The notes: a model not told the origin generated them from the letters alone. Positions 1 through 7,462 are shown, counted from the stretch's first letter. The stretch: 11,215 nt of DNA from DASRWT01 sp046728035 (GCA_046728035.1 JBKPDT010000204.1:1-11215); one strand, 5' to 3'. Numbers and translations are program-made.

Positions 1-269
1 ATCGTCGCCCGCTCGGGGCGTCGGGTGGGGGCGGGTACCGCGCCCGGCGACGAACGGTCACGCGCCCCCGGAGGGGCCGAAGCCACGCCGTCCCTGTCGC
101 CGTCCCTGCCCGTGTGCGCCGCCGCCGGCCCGTCCAGGCCCGCCAGATCCACGACGAGGGGCGCGGGGGGATCCGCGGAGAAGCCCGCCCAGATCGCCGT
201 GAGCGCCAGGAGATGCAATCCCAGGGAGGCGGCGAGCAGGGCGGGCCCGCGCGTCCAGGAGCAGATCAC
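1..269 (-). CDS. tonB: TonB energy-transducing protein, N-terminal part (runs off the left edge)
   Basis: Partial gene; 89 codons are visible from a GTG start at 269-267. The start overlaps the cbiZ stop as GTGA and has a GGAG eight bases upstream. The protein begins with a short cytoplasmic stretch, then one hydrophobic helix at about residues 9-27, then a Pro/Ala/Gly-rich charged region, which is the layout of a TonB N-terminus. Inside the helix Ser15 and His19 sit in an SxxxH spacing like the conserved Ser/His of TonB that couple to ExbB-ExbD. TonB spans the periplasm and passes proton-motive energy to outer-membrane receptors. Lying two genes behind btuB in a riboswitch-led unit, it is probably dedicated to corrinoid uptake (inference). 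The C-terminal domain that would prove the assignment is outside the window, and exbB/exbD are not seen. Another single-pass, proline-rich protein remains possible. Confidence 0.7.
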   Translation of the reverse strand, partial: MICSWTRGPALLAASLGLHLLALTAIWAGFSADPPAPLVVDLAGLDGPAAAHTGRDGDRDGVASAPPGARDRSSPGAVPAPTRRPERAT

Positions 270-919
270 GGGTTCCGCTCCGCCCAGGCGCGGATACCGG
301 CCTCGAGCGCCCGTCGCGCCGCGCGGCCGATCGTGGCCCCCAACTCGCTCGCGGGCCCGCCGAAGCGCGCCCGGCGGCCGCGGCCGGTCGCCGCGATCAC
401 CACCGCGTCGGTGGAGGTGCCCGTGGCCGGATGGCCGTCTCCGGCACGAATGCCCGCCTCGATCAGCGCGAGCGCTTTCACCTCGGTGATGGTGATCACC
501 GCGTTGACCAGGGCCGCCGGCTCGGGGTCGCCATCGACCAAGATGACGGTGTTGATGGTCGAGGCGGCCCACCGAGCAACGTCCGCGCGTCCCGCCGCCA
601 CGCGATTGGACAGCCCCACCGTCGCCACGGCCATGACGCGAAAGCCCCAGGCCGCCACCTCCGCCGTCTCGGCGTGCTCGGTGCGGGCGGCGGTAAGCAG
701 GCCCACGTAGGGCTCCGGCAGGCCCAGGTCCCGAGCGAAGGCCGCCAGGATCCCGTCGGGTTCGGAGCACGGATGACCCTTGTCCACATGCAGGTTCACG
801 ATGACGCGCGCGTCGACCAGACCTCCGCACAGGACTGCCGAGGAGAGCACGCGCAGCGGCCGCTCCGCGGCCACCACCACCGCCCGCTCGTCGATCGCCA
901 CGTGGAGGCCGGGAATCAT
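266..919 (-). CDS. cbiZ: Adenosylcobinamide amidohydrolase CbiZ
   Basis: 217 aa, the usual length for the CbiZ family (Pfam CbiZ). CbiZ hydrolyses the aminopropanol amide of adenosylcobinamide to give adenosylcobyric acid; bacterial forms also act on complete corrinoids such as pseudocobalamin, allowing lower-ligand remodelling. Family blocks are visible in order: VNLHVDKGHP (41-50), GLLTAART (73-80), ATVGLSN (99-105), a TIN segment with ALVNAVITITEVKALAL (121-151), the ATGTSTDAVV block (165-174) and GGPASELG near 187-194. There is no signal peptide, so it is cytoplasmic. The ATG at 919 shares one base with the btuB stop (TGATG); no Shine-Dalgarno is visible, so translation probably depends on coupling to btuB. 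Its stop overlaps the tonB GTG. A longer in-frame reading back to 1201 lies inside btuB and lacks family similarity, so it was not used. The family call is firm; the preferred substrate is not known from sequence. Confidence 0.93.
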   Translation of the reverse strand: MIPGLHVAIDERAVVVAAERPLRVLSSAVLCGGLVDARVIVNLHVDKGHPCSEPDGILAAFARDLGLPEPYVGLLTAARTEHAETAEVAAWGFRVMAVATVGLSNRVAAGRADVARWAASTINTVILVDGDPEPAALVNAVITITEVKALALIEAGIRAGDGHPATGTSTDAVVIAATGRGRRARFGGPASELGATIGRAARRALEAGIRAWAERNP

Positions 920-2805
920 CAGAACGACGCGCGCGCGCCCAGCAGGAAGGCCGTCCCCAGCGCGGGGAAGCCCCGCACCTCGGCATAGCCCTCGTTGAGG
1001 ATATTGTTGACGCGAGCGGTGAGGTCGAGCGCCTGGAGGATGCCGTACTTGTCCAGTAGCCTGAACGTCCCCCCGACGTCGATGCGGGTATGGCCGCGGT
1101 TGTAGCCCACCTCCTCGGATTCGAACTGGCGCGTGCCCACGTTGATCTGGGTGAACAGCTGTAGCCTCCTGATCGGCTCCCAGATCACCCCGATGTTCCA
1201 CCGGTGCTGCGGCTCCCGGGGGAGCCAGCGATCGGTGCTCAGGTCCTCCGTGTCGGTATAGGTGTAGTTCACGGAGGCGACGAGGTTCTTGAGGAGATCG
1301 ACCTCCCCCGTGAACTCCAGGCCGGAGGAGCGCGCCCGGGCGATATTGACCGCCGCGACGAACGGGAAGGCGTCGATGGGCACGAACCGGATCAGGTCGT
1401 CGAAATCGGTCCGGAACACGGTGACGCCAAGCCGGATCCGCTCACCCCAGAGCGTCTGATCGGCGCCCACCTCCCACGAGAAGCTCGTCTCGGGCTTGAG
1501 CGACGGATTGGAGAAGTTGGGGAAGAAGAGATCGTTCAGGGTGGGGGCCCGGAAGCCCGAGCCGGCGCCGCCGCGGATCCGCGTCCCGGTCTCCTTGATC
1601 AGGAAGGCGAGGGAGCCGCGGGGGGTGACATGGGTGCCGAAGGTGCTGTGGTCGTCCACCCGCACCCCCCCGGTGAGGAAGAGGCGCTCGAAGAAGCGGA
1701 GCTGCTGCTCGAAGAAGACGGACTTGGTGTGGGTCTGGCTCTCGAAGGTGTGCCTGCTCTCGCCTTCCTCGTGGCGATACTCGAGCCCGATCGTGCTCGT
1801 GCTCCACTTGCCGATGTGGAAGGAATTGATCCACTCCGCCTCGCGGCGCTCCACGTTGATCTGGGCAAAGGACGGGAAGTCGGAGTCCTCGAAGCCGGGA
1901 TCCACCGGGTCCTGGAAGCCCTGGGAGTTCTCGTAGCGGGAGATCCGGGCGCGGCTCTCCCACCACGGCACGGGACGCGTACGCCCTTCCAGGCTCAGGA
2001 CCAGCGTCTCCGACTGCTGCTGCTGGTTCACGTCGATGATGGGCTGAATCGGGAGGGGGCCGCAGCAGACGAACTTCACCGGCAGGTCGGTGTCAGTGCG
2101 GTTCCAGCGGGCGATGAACGAGACCGAGGAGTCGTACGGCAGGGTGAGCCCGACCCGCCCGCTCAGCGCCTTCTGGTCGGCAGCGTCGTTCCTGAACTGG
2201 CCATTGCTCTCGGCGTAGGACCCCGCGAAAGAGTAGTCGAGGATCTTCCACTGGCCGTAGCCGGTCCCCCGGTTGATCCAGGTGCCGTAGTTGCCCGCCT
2301 GCTCTTCGATGCTCCCCTGCGCGACCTTGCCCTGCCCCTTCTTGGTGATGATGTTGACGACACCGCCGATGGCATCGGCGCCGTAGAGCGTGGACTGCGG
2401 CCCACGCACCACCTCGATGCGCTCGATGAGGTCCGGCGCGATGTCGACGAGCTCGGCCTGGCCGAGGGTGGGGCTCTTGACCCGCACGCCGTCCACGAGG
2501 ACCTGCACCTGGCTGGGATTGGCGCCGCGGATGCTGATGGCGGTGGTCTTGCCGAAGGAGCCCGACTGGCGCACATCCACGCCGGGAACCCGGCGGAGGG
2601 CGTCCCCCACGGTGGTGTAGTGGTAGGTCTTGAAATCCTCGCCCGGGATCACGGTGACGGCGGCGCCGGTCTCGCTCACCGGCGTCTCGACCTTGGTGGC
2701 GGTGATGACCACGGGATCCACATTCTTCGCCTCGGGCCTGGTGTCCTGCGCCTCGCCGAGCGTCGGCATCATGGCGAGGACGACTGCCGCAAACACGATT
2801 CGCAT
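919..2805 (-). CDS. btuB: TonB-dependent vitamin B12 outer-membrane receptor BtuB
   Basis: 628 aa, close to the ~600 aa typical of BtuB. It carries a signal peptide (about 1-19, likely cut after GEA), a TonB box near 30-38 (DPVVITATK), a plug domain about 45-160 and then a 22-strand-type barrel ending in Phe. The plug has the hallmark blocks VLVDGVRVKSP (102-112), RIEVVRGPQSTLYGADAIGG (129-148) and VVNIIT. It imports corrinoids across the outer membrane using TonB energy. The start at 2805 has AGAAGGAG at 2818-2811; a longer frame back to 2955 would run through the riboswitch and was rejected. The gene is first in its unit, directly behind a cobalamin riboswitch, followed by cbiZ and tonB. 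An adjacent Cys247-Cys248 pair followed by GPLPIQP lies in the first third of the barrel and is odd for this family. Cobalamin as substrate is inferred mainly from the riboswitch and neighbours. Confidence 0.93.
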   Translation of the reverse strand: MRIVFAAVVLAMMPTLGEAQDTRPEAKNVDPVVITATKVETPVSETGAAVTVIPGEDFKTYHYTTVGDALRRVPGVDVRQSGSFGKTTAISIRGANPSQVQVLVDGVRVKSPTLGQAELVDIAPDLIERIEVVRGPQSTLYGADAIGGVVNIITKKGQGKVAQGSIEEQAGNYGTWINRGTGYGQWKILDYSFAGSYAESNGQFRNDAADQKALSGRVGLTLPYDSSVSFIARWNRTDTDLPVKFVCCGPLPIQPIIDVNQQQQSETLVLSLEGRTRPVPWWESRARISRYENSQGFQDPVDPGFEDSDFPSFAQINVERREAEWINSFHIGKWSTSTIGLEYRHEEGESRHTFESQTHTKSVFFEQQLRFFERLFLTGGVRVDDHSTFGTHVTPRGSLAFLIKETGTRIRGGAGSGFRAPTLNDLFFPNFSNPSLKPETSFSWEVGADQTLWGERIRLGVTVFRTDFDDLIRFVPIDAFPFVAAVNIARARSSGLEFTGEVDLLKNLVASVNYTYTDTEDLSTDRWLPREPQHRWNIGVIWEPIRRLQLFTQINVGTRQFESEEVGYNRGHTRIDVGGTFRLLDKYGILQALDLTARVNNILNEGYAEVRGFPALGTAFLLGARASF

Positions 2806-2810
2806 GACCG

Positions 2811-2818
2811 CTCCTTCT
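2811..2818 (-). promoter_or_regulatory. Shine-Dalgarno of btuB
   Basis: Read on the minus strand this is AGAAGGAG, ending five bases before the ATG at 2805. It is the strongest ribosome-binding site in the window and fixes the btuB start. It lies 24 bases downstream of the riboswitch P1 stem, where a folding change could hide it. Confidence 0.8.
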
Positions 2819-2841
2819 GCCTCGAAAGGGGGTGACTCGAT

Positions 2842-3024
2842 GCCCCGGACAGGTCTCCTGACTCGTGGATCGTCGCGCAGGTCTCCGGCCTTCCCGGGAT
2901 CGCTCCCAGTGACCCCGCGCGGACATGCCGCGCGGAAACAGACCTCGCTCCCCACTCACAGTGGCGGGACCGTGCCGGATTCGGCTCGCCACGCGAGCCT
3001 GACCGGCTTCCCTTGAACCGGGGC
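2842..3024 (-). promoter_or_regulatory. Cobalamin riboswitch upstream of btuB
   Basis: This is an adenosylcobalamin-class riboswitch in the RNA made from the minus strand. The conserved 3' B12 box reads AGTCAGGAGACCTGTCC (2863-2847). Upstream are GGGAAGCCGGT near 3012-3002, the core GTCCCGCCACTGTGA (2970-2956), CACTGGGAG near 2911-2903 and GGGAAGGCC near 2894-2886. A closing P1 stem is visible: GCCCCGG (3024-3018) is fully complementary to CCGGGGC (2848-2842). Riboswitches of this class lower expression of uptake and synthesis genes when cobalamin is plentiful. The btuB start lies 36 bases after P1. No strong hairpin followed by a U run is seen, so control is more likely at translation than by termination (inference). 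Only 30 bases separate P1 from the btuD stop, leaving little room for a separate promoter. Confidence 0.93.
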
Positions 3025-3054
3025 GGTGTCATGCCGCGTCTCGTCCGGTCGCTC

Positions 3055-3897
3055 TCACCTCCCCTCGCGCGCCGCGGTGTCGGGCCAGACGACGCGGACG
3101 CTCGGCCGTCCGCTGCGCGGGTGCTTCTCGACGGAGACGGGACAGCCGTACACGTCTTCGAGCACGGGCTCCTCGAGCACGGACTCGGGTGGGCCGAGGC
3201 GGACCGGGCGTCCCTCCGAGAGGAGGAGGAGCCGGTGGCAGAGGTGGGCGGCGAGATCGAGGTCGTGCGAGACGAGGACCACGGTCAGCCCGCCCGCCCA
3301 CCCGCTCGATTGGTTGAGGTCCCGGAGGAGCCCGACGCACTCGGCCTGGTAGCGGAGGTCGAGGTGCGAGGTGGGCTCATCCAGCACCAGGAGCCGCGGC
3401 CGCTGGGCGAGCGCGCGCGCGAGCATGACCCGCTGCCGCTCGCCCCCGGAGAGGCGCTCGCAGGGCTCGGCCCGGAGGTCGCGCACGCCGACCGCGTCCA
3501 TGGCTTCCAGCGCGATTCGCCGGTCCTCCGCCGACTCGAAGAAGCGTCCCGGCGCGTGGGGGAAGCGGCCCATCAGCACGAGCTCCTCCACCGTGTATGG
3601 AAAGCCCGCGGGGATGTCCTGGGGCACCACGCCCACCCGGGTCGCGACGGCGGCGCGCGACAGCCGCCGCATCGGCTGCCCCTCGAGCAGGATCTCGCCG
3701 CGGTCGGGGACGAGAAGCCGCGAGAGGAGCCGGATGAGGGTGGTCTTGCCCGAGGCGTTGGGGCCGATGATGCCGAGGATCTCCCGGGTCGCGACGGCGA
3801 GACTGAGGTCGCGCAGCGCGAAGGGGCGTCGCCCCGGATCGGGGGTCCGCGCGGGATAGGCGAACCCCACCTCCCGCAGCTCGACCACGGCGGTCAT
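3055..3897 (-). CDS. btuD: Vitamin B12 ABC importer, ATP-binding protein BtuD
   Basis: 280 aa, the usual size for an iron-siderophore/B12-family (FecCD-type) importer ATPase. The cytoplasmic subunit hydrolyses ATP to drive uptake through BtuC. Visible motifs: Walker A GPNASGKT (45-52), Q-loop VPQD (91-94), signature LSGGERQR (149-156), Walker B LLVLDEP (169-175), D-loop SHLD and the switch His211 in VSHDLD. The C-terminal tail after about residue 240 (VLEEPVLEDVYGCPV) is typical of FepC/BtuD-type proteins. The ATG at 3897 overlaps the btuC stop as ATGA. It is the last gene of the riboswitch-A block; the next element is the btuB riboswitch 30 bases on. Sequence alone cannot separate B12 from haem or siderophore importers; the cobU/cobT context and flanking riboswitches make B12 the clear choice. 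Confidence 0.93.
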   Translation of the reverse strand: MTAVVELREVGFAYPARTPDPGRRPFALRDLSLAVATREILGIIGPNASGKTTLIRLLSRLLVPDRGEILLEGQPMRRLSRAAVATRVGVVPQDIPAGFPYTVEELVLMGRFPHAPGRFFESAEDRRIALEAMDAVGVRDLRAEPCERLSGGERQRVMLARALAQRPRLLVLDEPTSHLDLRYQAECVGLLRDLNQSSGWAGGLTVVLVSHDLDLAAHLCHRLLLLSEGRPVRLGPPESVLEEPVLEDVYGCPVSVEKHPRSGRPSVRVVWPDTAAREGR

Positions 3898-4913
3898 GGC
3901 AGGATCCGGCCGCCGCGCGCGCGCAAGAGGTAGACGAAGAACGGCGCGCCGCAGAACGCGGTGAGCACTCCCACCGACAGCTCGGCGGGGGCGACGGCGT
4001 TGCGCGCGAGGGTGTCGGCGGCGAGCAGGAAGATCGCGCCGCCGAGGACGGCCGCGGGCACGAGCACGCGATTGTCCGGCCCCAGCAGCATCCGAAGGGC
4101 GTGGGGCACGATGAGGCCCACGAACCCGATGGGACCCGCGAAGGCGACCACCGCCGAGACGAGGAGCGCCGCCCCCGCGAAGATGCGGCGCTTCAGCGCG
4201 AGCGCGTTCACGCCGAGCTCGCGTGCGGCCTCCTCGCCGAGCGCGAGCAGGTTGAGCCGCCGCGCGTCCGCGAGCACGAGAACGAACCCCGCCAGGATGG
4301 CGAGGGCGAAGACGACGAGCGCGGTGGGGGGGACGGGTGACACGTTCCCGAGCAGCCAGTGGATGATGCCGCCGAGCCGGTTGGTGTCCACGAGGGAGAT
4401 CAGGACCGCGATGGCCGAGGAGAAGAAGATCCCGACGATCACGCCGGCAAGGAGCAAGGTATGGACGGACAGGCCGCCGGCCCCTGCCGCGATGAGATAC
4501 ACCGCCCCGCCCGCCACGAAGGCGCCCGCGAAGGCGAAGGCGGTGAGGCCGAGGGCCTCCAGAAATCCCGCGCCCAGCCCGAAGAGCTGCCCGCTCACCA
4601 CCCCGAAGGCGGCCCCGCTCGAGACGCCGAGCACCGAGGGCTCGGCGAGAGGATTGCGCGTGAGCGCCTGGAAGCCCACGCCGGCCACCGCGAGCGCTCC
4701 GCCCGCGAGCGCGGCGGCGAGGATGCGCGGCAGCCGGAGGTCCAGCACCACCACGCGCGTCACCGCCTCGGCGTCGCCGCGGCCCAGGAGCGCGGAGAGC
4801 ACGGACGCGGGCGGGACGGCGGCGCTGCCCACGAAGAGCGCCAGCGCCATGGTGGCGAGCAGGACGACACCGAGCGCGGAGACGATCCGGGCGAGACGCG
4901 CGCGCGGGCTCAT
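3894..4913 (-). CDS. btuC: Vitamin B12 ABC importer, permease BtuC
   Basis: 339 aa; FecCD-family permeases run about 320-350 aa and form a dimer with ten helices per subunit. Hydrophobic helices are seen throughout, starting at about 10-30. Family blocks: RLPRILAAALAGGALAVAG (60-78), FQALTRNPLAEPSVLGVSSG (81-100), a GNVSPVPP segment (189-196), LGEEAARELGV (226-236) and the coupling-helix region GPIGFVGLIVPHALR (260-274) that contacts the ATPase. It forms the inner-membrane channel for corrinoid handed over by BtuF. The ATG at 4913 makes an ATGA overlap with the btuF stop; the longer frame to 5069 is arginine/proline-rich, lies in btuF and was rejected. No clear Shine-Dalgarno is present, which fits translational coupling. 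Confidence 0.93.
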   Translation of the reverse strand: MSPRARLARIVSALGVVLLATMALALFVGSAAVPPASVLSALLGRGDAEAVTRVVVLDLRLPRILAAALAGGALAVAGVGFQALTRNPLAEPSVLGVSSGAAFGVVSGQLFGLGAGFLEALGLTAFAFAGAFVAGGAVYLIAAGAGGLSVHTLLLAGVIVGIFFSSAIAVLISLVDTNRLGGIIHWLLGNVSPVPPTALVVFALAILAGFVLVLADARRLNLLALGEEAARELGVNALALKRRIFAGAALLVSAVVAFAGPIGFVGLIVPHALRMLLGPDNRVLVPAAVLGGAIFLLAADTLARNAVAPAELSVGVLTAFCGAPFFVYLLRARGGRILP

Positions 4914-5806
4914 CGGACCGTCGCGCCAGCGAAGGCCTCGGGGTGGAGGAGCCGGGCAAGAATTTCGAGGGCGTCCACCACGCGGGGGCCGAATCGATGG
5001 AAGAGGTCGCCGTCCACGGCATGGAGGCGGCCGGCGCGGATCGCGGGCAGCCCGGCGAAGCGCTCCCACTTCTCGCGGGCGTACGGCGCGGTGCCCGCCC
5101 CGTGACGGGCGAGGATGATCACCTCGGGCGCCCCCGCCACCGCCGCCTCCACGCTGTAGCGGGGATACCCCTCGGGGCCGTTGGCCGACACCGAGTCGCC
5201 GCCGGCGAGCCCGATCAGCTCGGTCACGGCGGCGCCACGGCCGGGCACGATGAGCGGCTCGGGCCAGACCACGTAGAGCACGCGCGGCCGCGTCCGCGCC
5301 GCCACGCGCGCCTCCACCGCTCGCACGCGGCGCTCGAGGCCGGCCACCACCTCCGCCGCGCGCGCCCTCCGCTCGGCGAGAGCGCCGAGCCGCTCCACGG
5401 TGCGGAATACGTCGGACAGGCCGTGGGGGTCCACCAGATAGACGGGAATGCGAAGCCGCTCGAGCTGCACGCGCGTCTCCTCGCTATTGCCGGCGCTGGT
5501 CGCGACCACGACGTCCGGCTTCAGCGCGACGAGGATCTCCAGACTGGGCGAGACCGTGCCCCCCACGCTGGGCTTGGCGCGCGCGGCGGGAGGATAGTCG
5601 CAGAAGTCGGTCCGCCCCACGAGGCGATCCTCGGCGCCGAGGGCGTAGAGCATCTCGGTGACCCCCGGCACGAGGGACACGATGCGGCGCGGGGGCGCGG
5701 CGAGAATCACGGAGCGGCCCGTGCCGTCCGTCACCACGAGGGCCTCCGCCGGCGCGGGCGCGAGCGCGCCCAGCGCGACCAGGAAGCCGAGCGCGGCCCA
5801 TCTCAT
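4910..5806 (-). CDS. btuF: Periplasmic vitamin B12-binding protein BtuF
   Basis: 298 aa class III (helical-backbone) substrate-binding protein. It has a signal peptide at about 1-22 (MRWAALGFLVALGALAPAPAEA, no lipobox, so probably soluble in the periplasm), then the family's opening block RIVSLVPGVTEMLYALGAEDRLVG (41-64) with the following TDFCDYPP, and LEILVALKPDVVVAT (89-103). A long helical backbone lies around 150-180, followed by the second lobe with WPEPLIVPGRGAAVTELI and GPRVVDALEILARLLHP at the end. It would bind corrinoid and deliver it to BtuCD. The ATG at 5806 overlaps the cobT stop (ATGA), its stop overlaps the btuC start, and the upstream frame to 6715 is low-complexity arginine-rich shadow sequence. 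The fold could equally bind haem or siderophore; B12 is inferred from context. Confidence 0.9.
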   Translation of the reverse strand: MRWAALGFLVALGALAPAPAEALVVTDGTGRSVILAAPPRRIVSLVPGVTEMLYALGAEDRLVGRTDFCDYPPAARAKPSVGGTVSPSLEILVALKPDVVVATSAGNSEETRVQLERLRIPVYLVDPHGLSDVFRTVERLGALAERRARAAEVVAGLERRVRAVEARVAARTRPRVLYVVWPEPLIVPGRGAAVTELIGLAGGDSVSANGPEGYPRYSVEAAVAGAPEVIILARHGAGTAPYAREKWERFAGLPAIRAGRLHAVDGDLFHRFGPRVVDALEILARLLHPEAFAGATVR

Positions 5807-6867
5807 GCGGTGGGCCCACTCGCCTCGGATACGCCCGCCGACTTGAAGGTCGCCATCTCGCTGAGAATGGCCGCGGCCGCTCGGGCCAGGCCGATGCCGA
5901 GCGCCGCGCCGGTTCCCTCGCCGAGCCGCATCTCCAGGTCCAGATACGGGACGAGCTGGAGCGCCTCCAGCACGTGGCGGTGGCCGGGCTCGACGGCGCG
6001 ATGGGCGGCGACGAGGTAGTGGCGCGCCTCGGGCGCGATGCGGACGGCGGCGAGCGCGGCCGCCCCCGCGATGAAGCCGTCGAGGAAGACGGGAATCCGG
6101 TACGCCGCGCCGGCGAGCACCACGCCCGCGAGCCCGGCGATCTCGAAGCCGCCGATCTTGGCGAGGACGTCGAGGCCGTCGGCCGGGTCGGGGCGGTTCG
6201 TGGCGAGCGCGCGCTCCACCGTCGCCACCTTGCGCCCCCAGGCCGCGTCGTCCACGCCCGTCCCCCGCCCCGTGACCTCCGCCACGGGCGCGCCGGTGAG
6301 CGCGGCCACCATGGCGCTCGCGGCGGTGGTGTTGCCGATGCCCATCTCGCCGGTGCCGATGAGGTCGGCACCCCGGCCCCGCTCGGCCTCCACGAGGGCC
6401 ATGCCGGCCTCCACCGCCTGCGCCGCCTGCTGCTTCGACATGGCGGGCCCTCTCGCGAGGTTGGCGGTGCCGGGGGCGATGCGCCGCGCGAGGAGCCCAG
6501 TCCTCACGCCCAGGGTCGCCGCGACTCCGAAATCGGCCACGACCACGCGCGCCCCGACGTGGCGCGCCAGCACGTTCACGGCGGCTCCCCCGTTGAGGAA
6601 ATTCTCGACCATCTGGGCTGTAACGACCTGCGGATACGCGCTGACTCGCTCGTCCACCACGCCGTGATCGCCGGCAAGGGTGAAGATCACCGCGTGCGCC
6701 ACCGGCGGTGGGCACCGGCCGGACATGAGACAGAGCGCCCGAGCCAGCTCCTCCAGACGACCGAGACTGCCCGGCGGCTTGGTGAGCGCGTCGAGTCGGC
6801 GCTGCGCCTGGAGACCGGCGGTCGGCTCGGGGACACCGATACGATCAAGGAGCCTGAGTCTGCTCAC
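5803..6867 (-). CDS. cobT: Nicotinate-nucleotide:dimethylbenzimidazole phosphoribosyltransferase CobT
   Basis: 354 aa, the standard CobT length. It transfers phosphoribose from nicotinate mononucleotide to 5,6-dimethylbenzimidazole (or another base), giving alpha-ribazole phosphate, the lower-ligand half of cobalamin. Visible blocks: LTKPPGSLGRLEEL (28-41), TLAGDHGV (63-70), NFLNGGAAVNVLA (89-101), GTGEMGIGNTT (171-181), LDGFIAGAAAL (262-272) and MRLGEGTGAALG (313-324). With the start chosen here, the glutamates in GEMGIGNTT and GEGTG fall at 174 and 317, the numbers of the important residues in Salmonella CobT. The GTG at 6867 has CGGAG nearby and overlaps the end of cobU by 23 bases; an ATG 57 bases further upstream is possible but gives a proline/serine tail that the family lacks. 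The stop overlaps btuF. Confidence 0.94.
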   Translation of the reverse strand: MSRLRLLDRIGVPEPTAGLQAQRRLDALTKPPGSLGRLEELARALCLMSGRCPPPVAHAVIFTLAGDHGVVDERVSAYPQVVTAQMVENFLNGGAAVNVLARHVGARVVVADFGVAATLGVRTGLLARRIAPGTANLARGPAMSKQQAAQAVEAGMALVEAERGRGADLIGTGEMGIGNTTAASAMVAALTGAPVAEVTGRGTGVDDAAWGRKVATVERALATNRPDPADGLDVLAKIGGFEIAGLAGVVLAGAAYRIPVFLDGFIAGAAALAAVRIAPEARHYLVAAHRAVEPGHRHVLEALQLVPYLDLEMRLGEGTGAALGIGLARAAAAILSEMATFKSAGVSEASGPTA

Positions 6868-7456
6868 GGTGGGCTCCGGTCGGCTCGGGGGCGGCCCAAG
6901 GGTCGACCTTGATGGGGACGGCAATCCCGGCGACCATCAAGGTCACGCGATCGGCGGCGGCGGCGGCGCGCTGATTGACCTGGCCCATGAGATCGCGATA
7001 GCGGAGGCCGTCGGCGGTGGGTGGGTGCACGCCCTCGCCCACCTCGTTCGAGATCAGGATCAAGGCGGCGCGGCGCTCATCCATGAACTGCGCCAGGTCC
7101 TCGGCGCCCCCGAGGATGGCCGCGTCGGAGTCGCCGCCGAGCATCCGGTTGGCGATCCACAGGGTGAGACAGTCCACGACGACGAGATCCGCCCGGCTCG
7201 CGGCGTCCCGGCAGGCGGCGAGGAGATCGAGGGGTTCTTCGAGGGTCGCCCAGCCCGCCGGCCGCTCGGCGCGGTGGCGCGCGATGCGGGTCGCGAGAGC
7301 GGCGTCCCGGGCCTCCGCGGTGGCCACGAAGGCGACGCGACCGGGCCAACTCCGGCCCAGCCCGACGGCGTACCGGCTTTTCCCGCTGCGCGCTCCGCCG
7401 AGGACGAGGTGGCTCAGGGATGGCGCGGGAAGACCTGGAGCGCGAGGTGCGGTCAA
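6845..7456 (-). CDS. cobU: Adenosylcobinamide kinase / adenosylcobinamide-phosphate guanylyltransferase CobU (CobP)
   Basis: 203 aa; family members are about 180-200 aa. The bifunctional cytoplasmic enzyme phosphorylates adenosylcobinamide and then adds GMP, giving adenosylcobinamide-GDP for CobS. Visible: P-loop GGARSGKS (20-27), a basic His segment RHRAERPAGW whose His61 matches the guanylylated histidine, Walker B-like LVVVDCLTLW (91-100), SNEVGEGVHP (136-145) and RYRDLMGQVNQRAAAAADRV (152-171). The chosen start is TTG at 7456, with GGAGG at 7467-7463 six bases before it; no ATG or better-placed start lies upstream of the P-loop. It leads the riboswitch-A block, 35 bases after the P1 stem. 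Its end overlaps the cobT GTG start. Confidence 0.93.
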   Translation of the reverse strand: MTAPRAPGLPAPSLSHLVLGGARSGKSRYAVGLGRSWPGRVAFVATAEARDAALATRIARHRAERPAGWATLEEPLDLLAACRDAASRADLVVVDCLTLWIANRMLGGDSDAAILGGAEDLAQFMDERRAALILISNEVGEGVHPPTADGLRYRDLMGQVNQRAAAAADRVTLMVAGIAVPIKVDPWAAPEPTGAHREQTQAP

Positions 7457-7462
7457 CCGGAG

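Noticed and set aside
920..1201. A 94-residue extension of cbiZ into btuB
   Set aside because: The extension is arginine/proline-rich shadow sequence, and CbiZ homology begins right after the ATG that overlaps the btuB stop.
1204..2835. A 543-codon open frame on the plus strand opposite btuB
   Set aside because: It is low-complexity (Glu/Gly/Arg/Leu-rich) with no recognisable domain and lies wholly antisense to a clear BtuB; long mirror frames are expected in DNA this GC-rich.
2806..2955. A 50-residue N-terminal extension of btuB
   Set aside because: It would be translated from the riboswitch and precede the signal peptide; the start at 2805 has a strong Shine-Dalgarno.
3025..3100. A promoter for btuB between btuD and its riboswitch
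   Set aside because: I searched the minus strand and found no pair of -35/-10 elements with acceptable spacing; none is reported, though a GC-rich or alternative-sigma promoter would be missed.
3150..3190. Short direct repeat of CGAGCACGG near the end of btuD
   Set aside because: It encodes the ordinary repeated VLEEPVLED peptide of the ATPase C-terminus and is only two copies.
6868..6924. A longer cobT start upstream within cobU
   Set aside because: The GTG at 6867 gives the standard CobT length, a nearby GGAG and Salmonella-like positions for both key glutamates; the extension is Pro/Ser-rich.
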